This document shows, one piece after another, positions 45,928 through 53,947 of a DNA stretch of 64,000 nt. The stretch is from the NCBI GenBank assembly GCA_019638395.1, contig JAHBTX010000003.1, forward strand, positions 434,001 through 498,000. The letters run 5' to 3'. Position 1 is the stretch's first letter, and each line of letters begins with the position of its first letter. The translations under genes and the position numbers were made by a program. The notes beneath the pieces were generated by a model, which saw only the letters and a program-made list of their open reading frames with translations, was not told where the DNA came from and did no database searches. The DNA is from Cyclobacteriaceae bacterium (lineage in GTDB: Bacteria > Bacteroidota > Bacteroidia > Cytophagales > Cyclobacteriaceae).

Positions 45928-47160
45928 ATGACGCGCAGCCGCTACTTTCTGCTCATTCTTATTCTGGGTGCTCTTTCTACTATCAGTCCGTTTTCGATTG
46001 ATATGTACCTGCCGGGCTTTCCGGCTATTGCCAACGATTTAAGCGTAAGTATTTCGCAGGTTCAGTTTTCGTTAACGGCTTACCTGATTGGCATTGCCAT
46101 CGGGCAATTGGTCTATGGCCCATTGCTCGATCGCTACGGACGAAAGAAACCATTGTATATCGGCTTGAGTATTTACATCATCAGCTCGGTAGTGTGTGCA
46201 TTCTCTACCTCGCTGCAATCGCTCGTGCTCATGCGCTTTATGCAAGCGTTGGGCGGCTGCGTGGGGATGGTCGCTTCGCAAGCGTTGGTGCGCGATTTAT
46301 TTCCGGCCCGCAAAATTGCGCAGGCATTTTCATCTATCATCTTAGTAATAGCCGTATCGCCTATGATTGCCCCTACGGTAGGTGGATATTTCACCGTAGC
46401 CTTGGGCTGGCCTTCGGTGTTTATTGCATTGGCAGTAGTAACGTTTTTAATTTTACTGGCTACCTACTTTCTGTTGCCAGAAGGTAAACCTGACGATGCC
46501 GAAATCTCCTTAAAGCCGCGTGCTATCCTTAGCAACTTTGCATTGGTAATTAAACAACCACAGTTTATCATGTACGCGGTGGCGGGTGGTATTGCCATGT
46601 CGGCACCATTTGCCTACATCGCGGCTTCTGCCGATGTATTTCTGAATCAATACCACGCTACCGAACAACAATACGGTTGGATATTCGCCTTCGTTGCTTC
46701 GGCTATGATTGGCTCGGCCCAGTTCAATCATTTGTTGTTGAAAAAATTTACCAGCCAGCAATTGGTAAAGTTTGCATTGCGCTACCAGGTAATTGCCGGT
46801 GCTGTTATGACGGCCGGAATTGCGTTGGGTTGGTTTAACATGATCGGACTAACGGTAGCCATTTTCTTTTTTATGCTGGGGCAGGGCCTTACCGGACCAA
46901 ACAGCTCGGCACTGGCGCTGGCGCCTTTTATCAAACATGCCGGCAGTGCAGCTTCGTTAATTGGAAGTTTCCGCATGCTGGTGGGTGGCGTTATTACTGC
47001 TATTGTAAGTACACTCCACAATGGCACTTCGTTACCGATGGTGTTGGGTATGTGGTTAACGGTTGTGGTGGCCATTATCATTCTTACGTCTGTGAAAGTA
47101 GTGATCCGCTACCGCGCACGCAGGCGCGTGGTGCAAGATGAACCCGCGGTGTTGCTTTAA
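45928..47160 (+). CDS. MFS multidrug exporter of the Bcr/CflA type
   Basis: This 410-residue transporter has 12 helices, FSIDMYLPGFPAIANDL in helix 1 and the MFS motif GPLLDRYGRKKPLYIGL between helices 2 and 3, both typical of the Bcr/CflA drug-resistance subfamily, which exports bicyclomycin, chloramphenicol and related compounds. I chose the ATG at 45928 because residues encoded before it (from 45877) come from a repeat. The substrate is not predictable. Confidence 0.93.
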   Translation: MTRSRYFLLILILGALSTISPFSIDMYLPGFPAIANDLSVSISQVQFSLTAYLIGIAIGQLVYGPLLDRYGRKKPLYIGLSIYIISSVVCAFSTSLQSLVLMRFMQALGGCVGMVASQALVRDLFPARKIAQAFSSIILVIAVSPMIAPTVGGYFTVALGWPSVFIALAVVTFLILLATYFLLPEGKPDDAEISLKPRAILSNFALVIKQPQFIMYAVAGGIAMSAPFAYIAASADVFLNQYHATEQQYGWIFAFVASAMIGSAQFNHLLLKKFTSQQLVKFALRYQVIAGAVMTAGIALGWFNMIGLTVAIFFFMLGQGLTGPNSSALALAPFIKHAGSAASLIGSFRMLVGGVITAIVSTLHNGTSLPMVLGMWLTVVVAIIILTSVKVVIRYRARRRVVQDEPAVLL

Positions 47161-47171
47161 TTTTTAACAAG

Positions 47172-47268
47172 TTTTTCACGCAGAGGCCGCAGAGGTTTAC
47201 GCGAAGGCCGCGAATAGAATTTGCAATAGCGTGCTTTGCGATGTACTTGGCGTTCTTTGCGTGAAAAA
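47172..47268. repeat. Inverted ttcacgca repeat element after the MFS gene
   Basis: Perfect 11-bp outer arms 47172-47182 (tttttcacgca) and 47258-47268 (tgcgtgaaaaa) enclose further imperfect copies of gcagaggcc and ctttgcg. This is a common intergenic repeat type in Bacteroidota. It can also serve as terminator for the MFS gene 12 bp upstream. Confidence 0.75.
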
Positions 47269-47376
47269 ATTTAAATCTTAAAAACACACCCGAAAACGAC
47301 TTGCGCGAGTTATAGAAATGCGGTATTTTGAGTAGATATTAATGGTATATAAGCAATTAATGGCTTATAGCCGGAT

Positions 47377-47392
47377 GTTGGCAGCAATTTTC
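47377..47392 (+). other. Cassette boundary (attC-like right core) before ORF 47409
   Basis: gttggcagcaattttc is matched in inverted orientation (15 of 16) at 47910-47925, directly after the ORF. The same leader, gttggcggcaat followed by agacaaacaa and ATG, precedes the ORF at 50483. Confidence 0.6.
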
Positions 47393-47408
47393 GGTTGACA
47401 GACAAAAA

Positions 47409-47900
47409 ATGAATTTAAGAGAACACTTTAAGACAAGTAATATTGAGTCACGACTAATTGACTACATATCAATTTTTTACTCATTTCAGGTTTTAGTCTA
47501 CACGGTTGACGACTTCAAAAAGAATTATCCAATCTACCTCGTGACAATGGGACTGATATTTCATGTTATAGCTTTTTTGACATGGAAGGAAGAAGGTAGA
47601 AACAAATCAGTCTTTGGGACAAAGAAATGGACTGTATATAAAATTTTGCCCATTGGACTCATTTCAACTTATTTAATAAGCATTTGGACAGGAATACAAA
47701 TTGGACAAATAACAAAACTAAATTACTACAACGTAATTCTATTCATGGTGACAGCGATACCTATGATATGGTTTTATATTTCAATCGGTTATAAAATCGA
47801 CAACGTTGATTTCTTACGACAGAGAAAAAAAGGAGTAAACTATTTATTCCTTGGACTAATAGTTATAATGTTAGTTGGACAACGAATTATTAATAAGTGA
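47409..47900 (+). CDS. Hypothetical membrane protein, cassette-encoded
   Basis: This 163-residue protein has about five hydrophobic helices (IDYISIFYSFQVLVY, PIYLVTMGLIFHVIAFLTW, ILPIGLISTYLISIW, VILFMVTAIPMIWFYISIGY and YLFLGLIVIMLVG). I do not recognise a family. It fills the space between two inverted boundary motifs, with 16 bp between the leader and the ATG, as expected of an integron-like gene cassette. Codon use is richer in ACA, GGA and GAC than in neighbouring chromosomal genes, which points to transfer. Confidence 0.75.
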   Translation: MNLREHFKTSNIESRLIDYISIFYSFQVLVYTVDDFKKNYPIYLVTMGLIFHVIAFLTWKEEGRNKSVFGTKKWTVYKILPIGLISTYLISIWTGIQIGQITKLNYYNVILFMVTAIPMIWFYISIGYKIDNVDFLRQRKKGVNYLFLGLIVIMLVGQRIINK

Positions 47901-47909
47901 CATGAAAAT

Positions 47910-48092
47910 GAAAACTGCTGCCAACAATGTGCTTGCGACAATGGCCGGGTTCGGTGTCCTAATTACTTTCGGTTTCTTTATTTAAATTTATCACGTGGGA
48001 CAAGTCGCAACTGGTCGGTCTTGGCATTCCGCTTCGCTTCATTGCCAAGCCCTCCTATTCCGGCCACTGCGCAAGCACTCACGTTGTGCATC
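47910..48092 (+). other. attC-like recombination site 1
   Basis: The site starts tgctgccaac (47916-47925) and ends gttgtgca (48083-48090). Inside, 47929-47948 and 48060-48078 form long imperfect arms (gtgcttgcg ... tggccgg / ccggcca ... cgcaagcac). A central hairpin has perfect 7-bp arms 48020-48026 and 48043-48049. This is the layout of integron attC sites of the long type (about 120-180 bp). Confidence 0.6.
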
Positions 48093-48116
48093 ATTTACCC
48101 TTGGACAGATTCGACC

Positions 48117-49010
48117 TTGAATAAACGACTGACATTTATAATTCTAGTCTTGATGACAACGACTTGTTGGAGTCAAGTGACAGTTACTGGGACAGTAATT
48201 TTCAATGACGACAAGTCGGCAGCGCCTGGTATAAATGTGGTGGAGAAAGGAACTATGAATGGCACACAAACTCAGCAAGACGGGAGGTTTAAACTGACTG
48301 TTAGTGACGCGAATGCTGTTTTGGTTTTCACTTTCATTGGAGTTATGACTCAGGAAATTAAATTAAATGGGAGAAGTGAAATACTCGTCAAACTAAAACT
48401 TGATTGTAACAAGGACTTTTTTGACTCAAGACAAGTTCACATTTACGCCAACAGTGGTGTAATCAATAATCCGGTCGGTGGACAAATTGACATCGCTTCA
48501 CCGTGGATATTTCATGGAGTAATCAAAGGTTCATATGGTTATCAGACCGACTTAGACGACAAGAAAATGCAAACCGGACAGGTGGAGTTTGCTCATTACA
48601 TTAGCAACTGTGACTTCGACATTGATTTCAGGTGGAGCTATCGGCAAGTAACTTTTGACAACAACTTGGACTTTAGAGTGAACTCCTTTGAGACTGATTT
48701 GAACCTAAATGAAACAAAATTTATTGCAGGGTATTCTCATATTGATTTTACCAAAATGGAATCGGCAGATAATAAAAATCTTTCAGGACTAGTAATAGGT
48801 ATTGGCAGATACTTCAACATTCCGCTTTACCCAACAGCGACTGTGAAGATAGGATTGTACAAGGACAAAGTAGAGTACCAAGCTTCAATTCAAGGTGGAC
48901 TACAGGGATTTTTATGCTTTATTAAGTTTTATAAGTTGGATGAATTTAATGAACTAAGTCTGGGTATTGGGAAAAGATTTGTTTATGGAGTGAAGAGGCG
49001 GAAAGGGTAA
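48117..49010 (+). CDS. Secreted protein with CarboxypepD_reg-like domain, cassette-encoded
   Basis: I chose TTG at 48117, since it yields a signal peptide (MNKRLTFIILVLMTTTCWSQ); an earlier ATG at 48021 would translate the attC-like arm. The 297-residue product has a carboxypeptidase-regulatory-like beta-sandwich (VTVTGTVIFNDDKSAAPGIN, then GTQTQQDGRFKLTV and FTFIGVMTQEI), the head found on TonB-dependent receptors. The rest is a beta-rich domain that may form a small barrel (alternating strands such as GQVEFAHYISNCDFDIDFRW). No plug or TonB box follows. Function unknown. Confidence 0.75.
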   Translation: MNKRLTFIILVLMTTTCWSQVTVTGTVIFNDDKSAAPGINVVEKGTMNGTQTQQDGRFKLTVSDANAVLVFTFIGVMTQEIKLNGRSEILVKLKLDCNKDFFDSRQVHIYANSGVINNPVGGQIDIASPWIFHGVIKGSYGYQTDLDDKKMQTGQVEFAHYISNCDFDIDFRWSYRQVTFDNNLDFRVNSFETDLNLNETKFIAGYSHIDFTKMESADNKNLSGLVIGIGRYFNIPLYPTATVKIGLYKDKVEYQASIQGGLQGFLCFIKFYKLDEFNELSLGIGKRFVYGVKRRKG

Positions 49011-49012
49011 AC

Positions 49013-49139
49013 GCTGCACAACAAAAGCTATAACCAATGGCGGGGTTCAGAGTAAATTCGTAATTTAGTTTTCAAATTACGTTTGGTTTAGTGGGACAGT
49101 GAAGCGCTTCGAACACCCGCCACTGGTCATAGCCAAACG
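49013..49139 (+). other. attC-like recombination site 2, interrupted by the IS110 element
   Basis: The site starts gctgcacaac (49013-49022), the inverse of gttgtgca at 48083. Arms 49027-49044 and 49116-49133 (gctataaccaatggcggg / cccgccactggtcatagc) match at 16 of 18, with both exceptions G-T-compatible. An inner hairpin has arms 49059-49066 and 49074-49081 (cgtaattt/aaattacg). The site runs up to ccaaacg at 49139; the expected terminal gttggcggca appears at 50333, beyond the IS. Confidence 0.6.
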
Positions 49140-49163
49140 ATATCTATGATTAAAACTAACGTT

Positions 49164-50189
49164 TCATAAATTATTTTTCAGGTTCAATTTATAAGGTGTT
49201 CCGCGTTTTATAACAGCGACAATCCGGTGTAGTAACTTGTTTCTTACGGCATTAATAACAGACATTTTATTCTTGCCTTCTTCCACCTTGCGTTTGTAAT
49301 AATCGTGTAATTCGGGGTTGTGTTGTACACTGCTTACAGCAGCCATGTGCAAGACTCGTTTAAGTTCTCCATTTGCAAATTGAGATACACCTGTCTTACC
49401 TCGTATGGATGTACCGCTTTCGTAGGTAAAGGGTGCTACGCCACTGTAACAAGCAAGTTTTCGGCTATCGGCCAGGCGGTTGAAACCATGTGTGTAAACC
49501 AACAACATTGCAGCCAGTACCTTGCCTACGCCCTTTATTGACAACATCAGATCATACTTCTGTTTTAAAGTTTCGTCTTCACCGATGAAAGTGAGGATTT
49601 GTTCATCTACTTTATCCAAACTCTTTTCCAACCCGCGAATAGCTTCCCGGTTTATCTTGTCCATTAATTTTGCTGTTGAGGTATCAAATTGTTTTAACTC
49701 TTCGGAGCTTGTTCGAATGGTTTGTAATGATTTGAGCAGGCGTCTTCTGTTAGCCTGAAGATCTTTCAGTTTTTCCAGCGTTAATACACTTATTTGCATG
49801 ATCTGGGCTTTATCCTGATACAAACGTGCATATCGGGCGATACGCTGGGCATCAATTTTATCAGACTTTCCTCTTACCAGTCCCTGGCTGCGTTTGATCT
49901 GCAGGGAGCTTTCCAGCCAAACGTGCACATCACGGCTGAGCAGGTAGTGTACCAGCAGGCGTGTATACAAGCCAGTGTGTTCCATACAACAAAGAGTGTG
50001 ATGGTCGCATTCACATTCCATTTGTTTACACCAGGCTTTGAGGTGTTTGAATCCCGATACGTTGTTGTGAAACTTGTTCTCCAACAGCTGCCCATCTTGT
50101 TGACGGATTAGACAGGCATCAATACTTTCTTTGGATACATCAATACCGAGTATCCAATGGTACGGTTGATTTTGGTGATGGTTTTCCAT
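49164..50189 (-). CDS. IS110-family DEDD transposase (bridge-RNA-guided recombinase)
   Basis: This 341-residue protein has an N-terminal RuvC-like domain with Asp17 (GIDVSKES), Glu70 (CMEHTGLY), and Asp110/Asp113 (SDKIDAQRIA). A coiled-coil region lies at about 140-200. The C-terminal Tnp domain has YSGVAPFTYESG and RGKTGVSQFANGELKRVL, with the expected catalytic Ser. It looks intact. Members cut and join DNA with a bridge RNA that reads donor and target. Confidence 0.95.
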   Translation of the reverse strand: MENHHQNQPYHWILGIDVSKESIDACLIRQQDGQLLENKFHNNVSGFKHLKAWCKQMECECDHHTLCCMEHTGLYTRLLVHYLLSRDVHVWLESSLQIKRSQGLVRGKSDKIDAQRIARYARLYQDKAQIMQISVLTLEKLKDLQANRRRLLKSLQTIRTSSEELKQFDTSTAKLMDKINREAIRGLEKSLDKVDEQILTFIGEDETLKQKYDLMLSIKGVGKVLAAMLLVYTHGFNRLADSRKLACYSGVAPFTYESGTSIRGKTGVSQFANGELKRVLHMAAVSSVQHNPELHDYYKRKVEEGKNKMSVINAVRNKLLHRIVAVIKRGTPYKLNLKNNL

Positions 50190-50332
50190 AACTTTTGGTT
50201 TAGGTAATTAAACTAAAATGAGCATTGGATCGAAACCTTTATAATAGGCCCGCAGCCTTGAATATCTATTTGATCCCCTCTCACAACTTAAATTAGCAGC
50301 CGGACTGAATCGTTTGATAAGCCCTCAACCTG
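50190..50332 (-). ncRNA. Candidate IS110 bridge RNA region
   Basis: The non-coding end upstream of the transposase folds, on the transposase strand, into a stem-loop closed by ggatc (50227-50231) and gatcc (50272-50276). Inside is a hairpin with arms 50246-50249 and 50255-50258 (aggc/gcct). Position and size agree with the bridge RNAs of IS110-group elements, which are encoded in the end next to the transposase start. The guide loops were not assigned. Confidence 0.4.
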
Positions 50333-50462
50333 GTTGGCGGCATAGTGCTACGGCTGCTTTTTTTGTGGATAAGCTGGATAACCGAAGCGGTTACCCACTT
50401 ACCCACAAAAGTTACGATTACTACGATAAATTATGTTGAAGTAAATCTAAAGGTTGGCGGCA
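50333..50462 (+). other. attC-like site 3 / hairpin between two gttggcggca copies
   Basis: Direct copies of gttggcggca at 50333-50342 and 50453-50462 are exactly 120 bp apart. Between them lies a long hairpin: arms 50361-50384 and 50388-50410 pair along about 23 bp with a few G-T pairs, one bulge and an aag loop. No ORF lies between the copies, so this may be an orphan recombination site or an empty cassette. Confidence 0.5.
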
Positions 50463-50482
50463 ATAAAACCAGACAAACAACC

Positions 50483-51085
50483 ATGGGACTATTTGACTTT
50501 ATAAAAAACAAATCAAGCGACAATAAAAAGACACCCGCTGAAAAATATTTAGAGCATTTGGACAAAATATTTCAGCAAGAACCGACATTGTATAAAAATG
50601 ACAGCCTAATTGACGGACTTCCTGGTGTTACGACAATTGTTTATAAGGATATACCAGAGAAGGGATTTATAACGGCACTTACATATGGTCTTTCACTTGT
50701 TAAGCATCCGGACTGGAAACTTGGCAGACCTGAACTATGCATTTCTGTTAATTCACCAAACTTGGAGTGGGGACTAGTGGTTGGACATCTTGCTAATAAC
50801 CTTCGGGGCGACTGTCCATTCTCTTACGGACAGACAATTAATTTCCGTGAGCAAATTAGTAGCGACTCTGAGATGGACGCATTTTTCATATTTGCACCAA
50901 GCACACTAACCAAAGAAGACTACTCCAACATTGACATTGGCACGGACTATAAAATAAACATCGCGGGACTCTATCCTATGTATTCAGACGAACTTGAAGT
51001 TTATGAAATAATAGGACTTAAAAGTTTTTGGCATCATCCCAATTTTGACAATTACAGCATTACAAGAAAAAAAATTACAACATAA
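50483..51085 (+). CDS. Suppressor-of-fused (SUFU)-domain protein, cassette-encoded
   Basis: The ATG at 50483 (MGLFDFIKNK) is preferred, since an upstream frame from 50345 translates the hairpin site. This 200-residue product matches SUFU-like proteins: FITALTYGLSLVKHPDWKLGRPELCI, then SYGQTINFREQIS, DAFFIFAPSTL and IAGLYPMYSDELEVYE. In bacteria SUFU-fold proteins often act as immunity proteins to polymorphic toxins, but no toxin gene is adjacent. The leader gttggcggcaat and trailer tgccgctaac bracket it as a cassette. Confidence 0.8.
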   Translation: MGLFDFIKNKSSDNKKTPAEKYLEHLDKIFQQEPTLYKNDSLIDGLPGVTTIVYKDIPEKGFITALTYGLSLVKHPDWKLGRPELCISVNSPNLEWGLVVGHLANNLRGDCPFSYGQTINFREQISSDSEMDAFFIFAPSTLTKEDYSNIDIGTDYKINIAGLYPMYSDELEVYEIIGLKSFWHHPNFDNYSITRKKITT

Positions 51086-51391
51086 TGACAAAAAATTACT
51101 GCCGCTAACAATGGTAGCTGTTGCACGACTACATCCTCATTCGTGTTTTTATAATTTTCATCTGACCCAAGCGCATTTGTGCACAACTTCGTTGATAACT
51201 TTGTTAACGGGCTGAAATTTTACTTTCTGAATCGAAAATAAAATTTTGAAGTAAAAAATGAATGAGTTTGTTAAGCTGATTGATTCAGTGGTCAGGCTTA
51301 CTACACTAACTACTGTCGTTGGTCTTTAGATGTTTAAACCTTTAGCCGTCAATACCCTTGAGTCTTACCTCTCCATCAACTATCTTCCTGC
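51086..51391. other. Intergenic region: weak cassette end, then sulfatase leader
   Basis: The left part holds tgccgctaac (51100-51109), inverse of the cassette leader at 50453, then a poorly matching arm pair (gttgcac near 51120 and gtgcacaac near 51180). The rest is non-coding and probably carries the sulfatase promoter. I see no gene in it. Confidence 0.45.
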
Positions 51392-52942
51392 ATGAAAAAG
51401 TTACTAGGCTTAGTTGTATTGGTTGCTGCCTGTGCACAGCCCACTCCCGATAAAAAACTTATTCCGCTGGCTGGTGCCAAACCGCGCAACGTAATCTTCA
51501 TTTTATCAGACGATCATCGGTTTGATTTTATGGGCTTCACCGGCAAGGTGCCATGGCTGAAGACACCCAACCTCGATCGCCTCGCCAGGGAAGGTGCCTA
51601 CTTTGAAAACACGTATGTTACTACAGCACTCTGTTCACCCAGTCGTGCGTCTATTCTTACCGGTTTGTATTCACACACGCATACAGTTGTAGATAATGTG
51701 GCGCCTGATCCAGGCAACCTCGAATTTTTTCCGGAGTATCTGCAACAGGCCGGTTACCAGACTTCCTTTTTTGGCAAATGGCACATGGGTGGAGATACCG
51801 ATGAGCCGCGGCCAGGCTTTAATCATTGGGAAAGTTTTAAAGGGCAGGGTGTGTATTATAATCCCACGCTCAACATCAATGGCAAACAAGAAAGTTATGG
51901 TGATTCCACCTATGTAACCGATCTGCTTACCGAACATGCAGTAGATTGGCTCGCCAATCGCGATAAACAAAAACCTTTCTTCATGTATTTATCGCACAAG
52001 GCGGTGCATTCCGAATTTGCTCCGGCCAAGCGGCATAAGGGAGTTTATAAAAATGAACCGATCACGTTGCCGCCATCGTTCCGCACGTCCGATCAGCAGG
52101 TGAGTGGCAAGAAGCGCATCAACAATGATATTGAGCTGGAAGTAGATGCGAAAGAACCACTCAAAACAGATTCGTATTATGGAAATGGTCGCACGCCCGA
52201 TTGGCAAAAGATGCAACGCGAAAGCTGGCACGGTGTGGACTACATGTATCATGACCAGATTTCGTTTCCGGACTTTTACCGCAGCTATTGCGAAACATTG
52301 TTGGCAGTAGATGAAAGTGTTGGCTCCGTTTTAAAATATTTAGACGACAATGGCCTCGCGGAATCTACGCTGGTAATTTACATGGGTGATAACGGGTTTT
52401 CGTTTGGCGAACATGGGTTAATTGACAAACGACATTTTTATGAGGAGTCGGCCAAGGTTCCATTTTTAATCCGTTGCCCGGAATTGTTTGCGGGTGGTTT
52501 ACGGCCCAAGCCTATGATTCAAAATATAGATGTAGCACCCACCATTATGGAAGTAGCGGGCTTGCAATCGCCTGAGCACTTTCATGGCAAATCAATTTTG
52601 CCCTTGCTGCAGGGCAAGCAGGTGGTGTGGCGCGACAAAGTATTTTATGAATATTACTGGGAGTTTGATTTTCCGCAAACACCCACCATGCATGGGGTGC
52701 GCACGGACCGGTATAAGTTGATTCGGTACCACGGCATTTGGGATACGAATGAGTTTTACGATTTGCAGGAAGATCCGCACGAAATGAATAACCTGATTGC
52801 CAGTACCGAACACCAGGCATTGATTGAAGAACTTACGGCTTCCATTTACGATTGGCTGGAAGCAACCGAGGGCATGCAGATTCCTTTAAAGCGCACTGTG
52901 AAAAAAAGGTTTGGCGATCATCGCAATCAATGGTTATATTGA
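51392..52942 (+). CDS. Lipoprotein sulfatase (type I, formylglycine)
   Basis: This 516-residue enzyme has a lipobox (VAAC, Cys14), the metal-site FILSDDHRFD and the sulfatase signature CSPSRASILTG, with Cys81 to be oxidised to formylglycine. FFGKWHMGG and MGDNGFSFGEHGLIDK follow the family. Such enzymes remove sulfate esters from glycans, usually algal or host polysaccharides. No maturase gene (anSME) is in the window. It is not in a polysaccharide utilisation locus. Confidence 0.95.
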   Translation: MKKLLGLVVLVAACAQPTPDKKLIPLAGAKPRNVIFILSDDHRFDFMGFTGKVPWLKTPNLDRLAREGAYFENTYVTTALCSPSRASILTGLYSHTHTVVDNVAPDPGNLEFFPEYLQQAGYQTSFFGKWHMGGDTDEPRPGFNHWESFKGQGVYYNPTLNINGKQESYGDSTYVTDLLTEHAVDWLANRDKQKPFFMYLSHKAVHSEFAPAKRHKGVYKNEPITLPPSFRTSDQQVSGKKRINNDIELEVDAKEPLKTDSYYGNGRTPDWQKMQRESWHGVDYMYHDQISFPDFYRSYCETLLAVDESVGSVLKYLDDNGLAESTLVIYMGDNGFSFGEHGLIDKRHFYEESAKVPFLIRCPELFAGGLRPKPMIQNIDVAPTIMEVAGLQSPEHFHGKSILPLLQGKQVVWRDKVFYEYYWEFDFPQTPTMHGVRTDRYKLIRYHGIWDTNEFYDLQEDPHEMNNLIASTEHQALIEELTASIYDWLEATEGMQIPLKRTVKKRFGDHRNQWLY

Positions 52943-52984
52943 TTTGCCATTTGGAACCGTAACACAATTTAAATATCACTAAAC

Positions 52985-53188
52985 ATGAACTTCTTGATTT
53001 TTGGATTTTTAGCACTTACGATTGTCATTCAATTTTGGGCATTTATTGACATCGCCTTTACAAAGCGAATGAAAAATAAAGATTTATGGTTTTTGGCAAT
53101 CATTTGTTTTCCGGTAGTAGGTTCCATCTTCTATTTTCAAAATCGCAAAAAGGTGGTTCGAATCTTTAACCCAACGTTTAATCGCTGA
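52985..53188 (+). CDS. Small membrane protein with PLDc_N-like domain
   Basis: This 67-residue protein has two helices: FLIFGFLALTIVIQFWAFID and, after RMKNKDLW, FLAIICFPVVGSIFYFQNRK. The W..(I/L)..FP(V)(V)G..(I/F)YF pattern is that of the phospholipase D N-terminal domain, found alone in many small proteins. Function unknown. It follows the sulfatase by 42 bp. Confidence 0.8.
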   Translation: MNFLIFGFLALTIVIQFWAFIDIAFTKRMKNKDLWFLAIICFPVVGSIFYFQNRKKVVRIFNPTFNR

Positions 53189-53284
53189 AAATTTCCAATT
53201 CCGCACAGATTAGAAATTTTTATTGCTAATGGTGTAACTATTAGCGATGCCTTTAGTATCCCTTTGGTAAACCCATTACTGATT

Positions 53285-53872
53285 ATGAAACGCCTTTTAC
53301 CACTTATGTTAGCAGCCGTGCTGGTTGTACCAGCCCTGGCTCAAAAAAACCAGACAGATAAGGAAAAACCGCAGGCCACCGATAATAAGGAAGCCGGTTT
53401 GACGAAAATTGCGGGTCGCTCGCCACAAGATTGGAACTTTGATGTGAAGATTGACCATGAGGCACTGGAAGCCAATATTGAAATGGCGATCAGACGGGCC
53501 TTGCGGTCAGTAGAGCAATCGCTTGATGCGTTGGAAATTCATATTGAGCCTATTGAAATAAACCTGAAAAACCTTGATCTGAACCTGAGTCCGATTTTGA
53601 TAAAAATTCCGGAAATTGATGTGGATGTAGAACCCATTGGCTTTGAGTTCGATGACTTCGATTTGGATATCGATATCGACATTGATCACGATGAAGATTG
53701 GGATGATGATGAAGCATTTAGTCGCAGCGAACGCGAAAAGATAAAAGCTGAAAAAGAAAAGGTTAAGGCGGAAGCAGAGAAAGTAAAATCAGAAGCCGGA
53801 AAAGTAAAAACTGAAAAGGCGGAGATTAAAACAGACAAGGAGAAGAGTAAGGGTTTGAAGAAGGTTAATTAG
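53285..53872 (+). CDS. Secreted highly charged protein, function unknown
   Basis: The ATG at 53285 opens a signal peptide (MKRLLPLMLAAVLVVPALAQ). The 195-residue product then has a helical part, a run of strands rich in I, D, E and L with a DIDIDIDHDEDWDDDE acidic stretch (about 137-152), and a C-terminal Lys/Glu heptad-like tail (KIKAEKEKVKAEAEKVKSE in parts). The acidic part may bind calcium. I recognise no family. Confidence 0.7.
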   Translation: MKRLLPLMLAAVLVVPALAQKNQTDKEKPQATDNKEAGLTKIAGRSPQDWNFDVKIDHEALEANIEMAIRRALRSVEQSLDALEIHIEPIEINLKNLDLNLSPILIKIPEIDVDVEPIGFEFDDFDLDIDIDIDHDEDWDDDEAFSRSEREKIKAEKEKVKAEAEKVKSEAGKVKTEKAEIKTDKEKSKGLKKVN

Positions 53873-53892
53873 TTCATCAACCTATTGCTTTA

Positions 53893-53925
53893 AAAAAATA
53901 AGCGCATAAGTTGCGCTTATTTTTT
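53893..53925. terminator. Bidirectional 14-bp terminator between convergent genes
   Basis: Arms 53893-53906 and 53912-53925 pair perfectly around a 5-nt loop. The core is agcgca/tgcgct, and the stem ends in A and T runs on both sides. It sits between the stop at 53872 and the convergent stop at 53948. Confidence 0.9.
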
Positions 53926-53947
53926 ACGTACAACAATTCATAATGTG

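Larger units (their letters stand above)
49140..50332 (-). mobile_element. IS110-family insertion sequence (ends inferred)
   Basis: The element carries one DEDD transposase and about 143 bp of non-coding sequence at the transposase 5' side. IS110 elements have no clear inverted repeats and make no target duplication, so ends were placed where the attC-like site is broken: after ccaaacg (49139) and before gttggcggca (50333). The resulting 1.2-kb length fits the family. Confidence 0.6.

Noticed and set aside
47281..47376. A full attC-like site upstream of the first cassette
   Set aside because: Only the right core gttggcagca is clear; no convincing left arm could be matched, so only the boundary motif was annotated.
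51392..52942. Sulfatase as a member of the cassette island
   Set aside because: It is not bracketed by boundary motifs and its base use resembles the chromosomal genes; the island seems to end near 51200.
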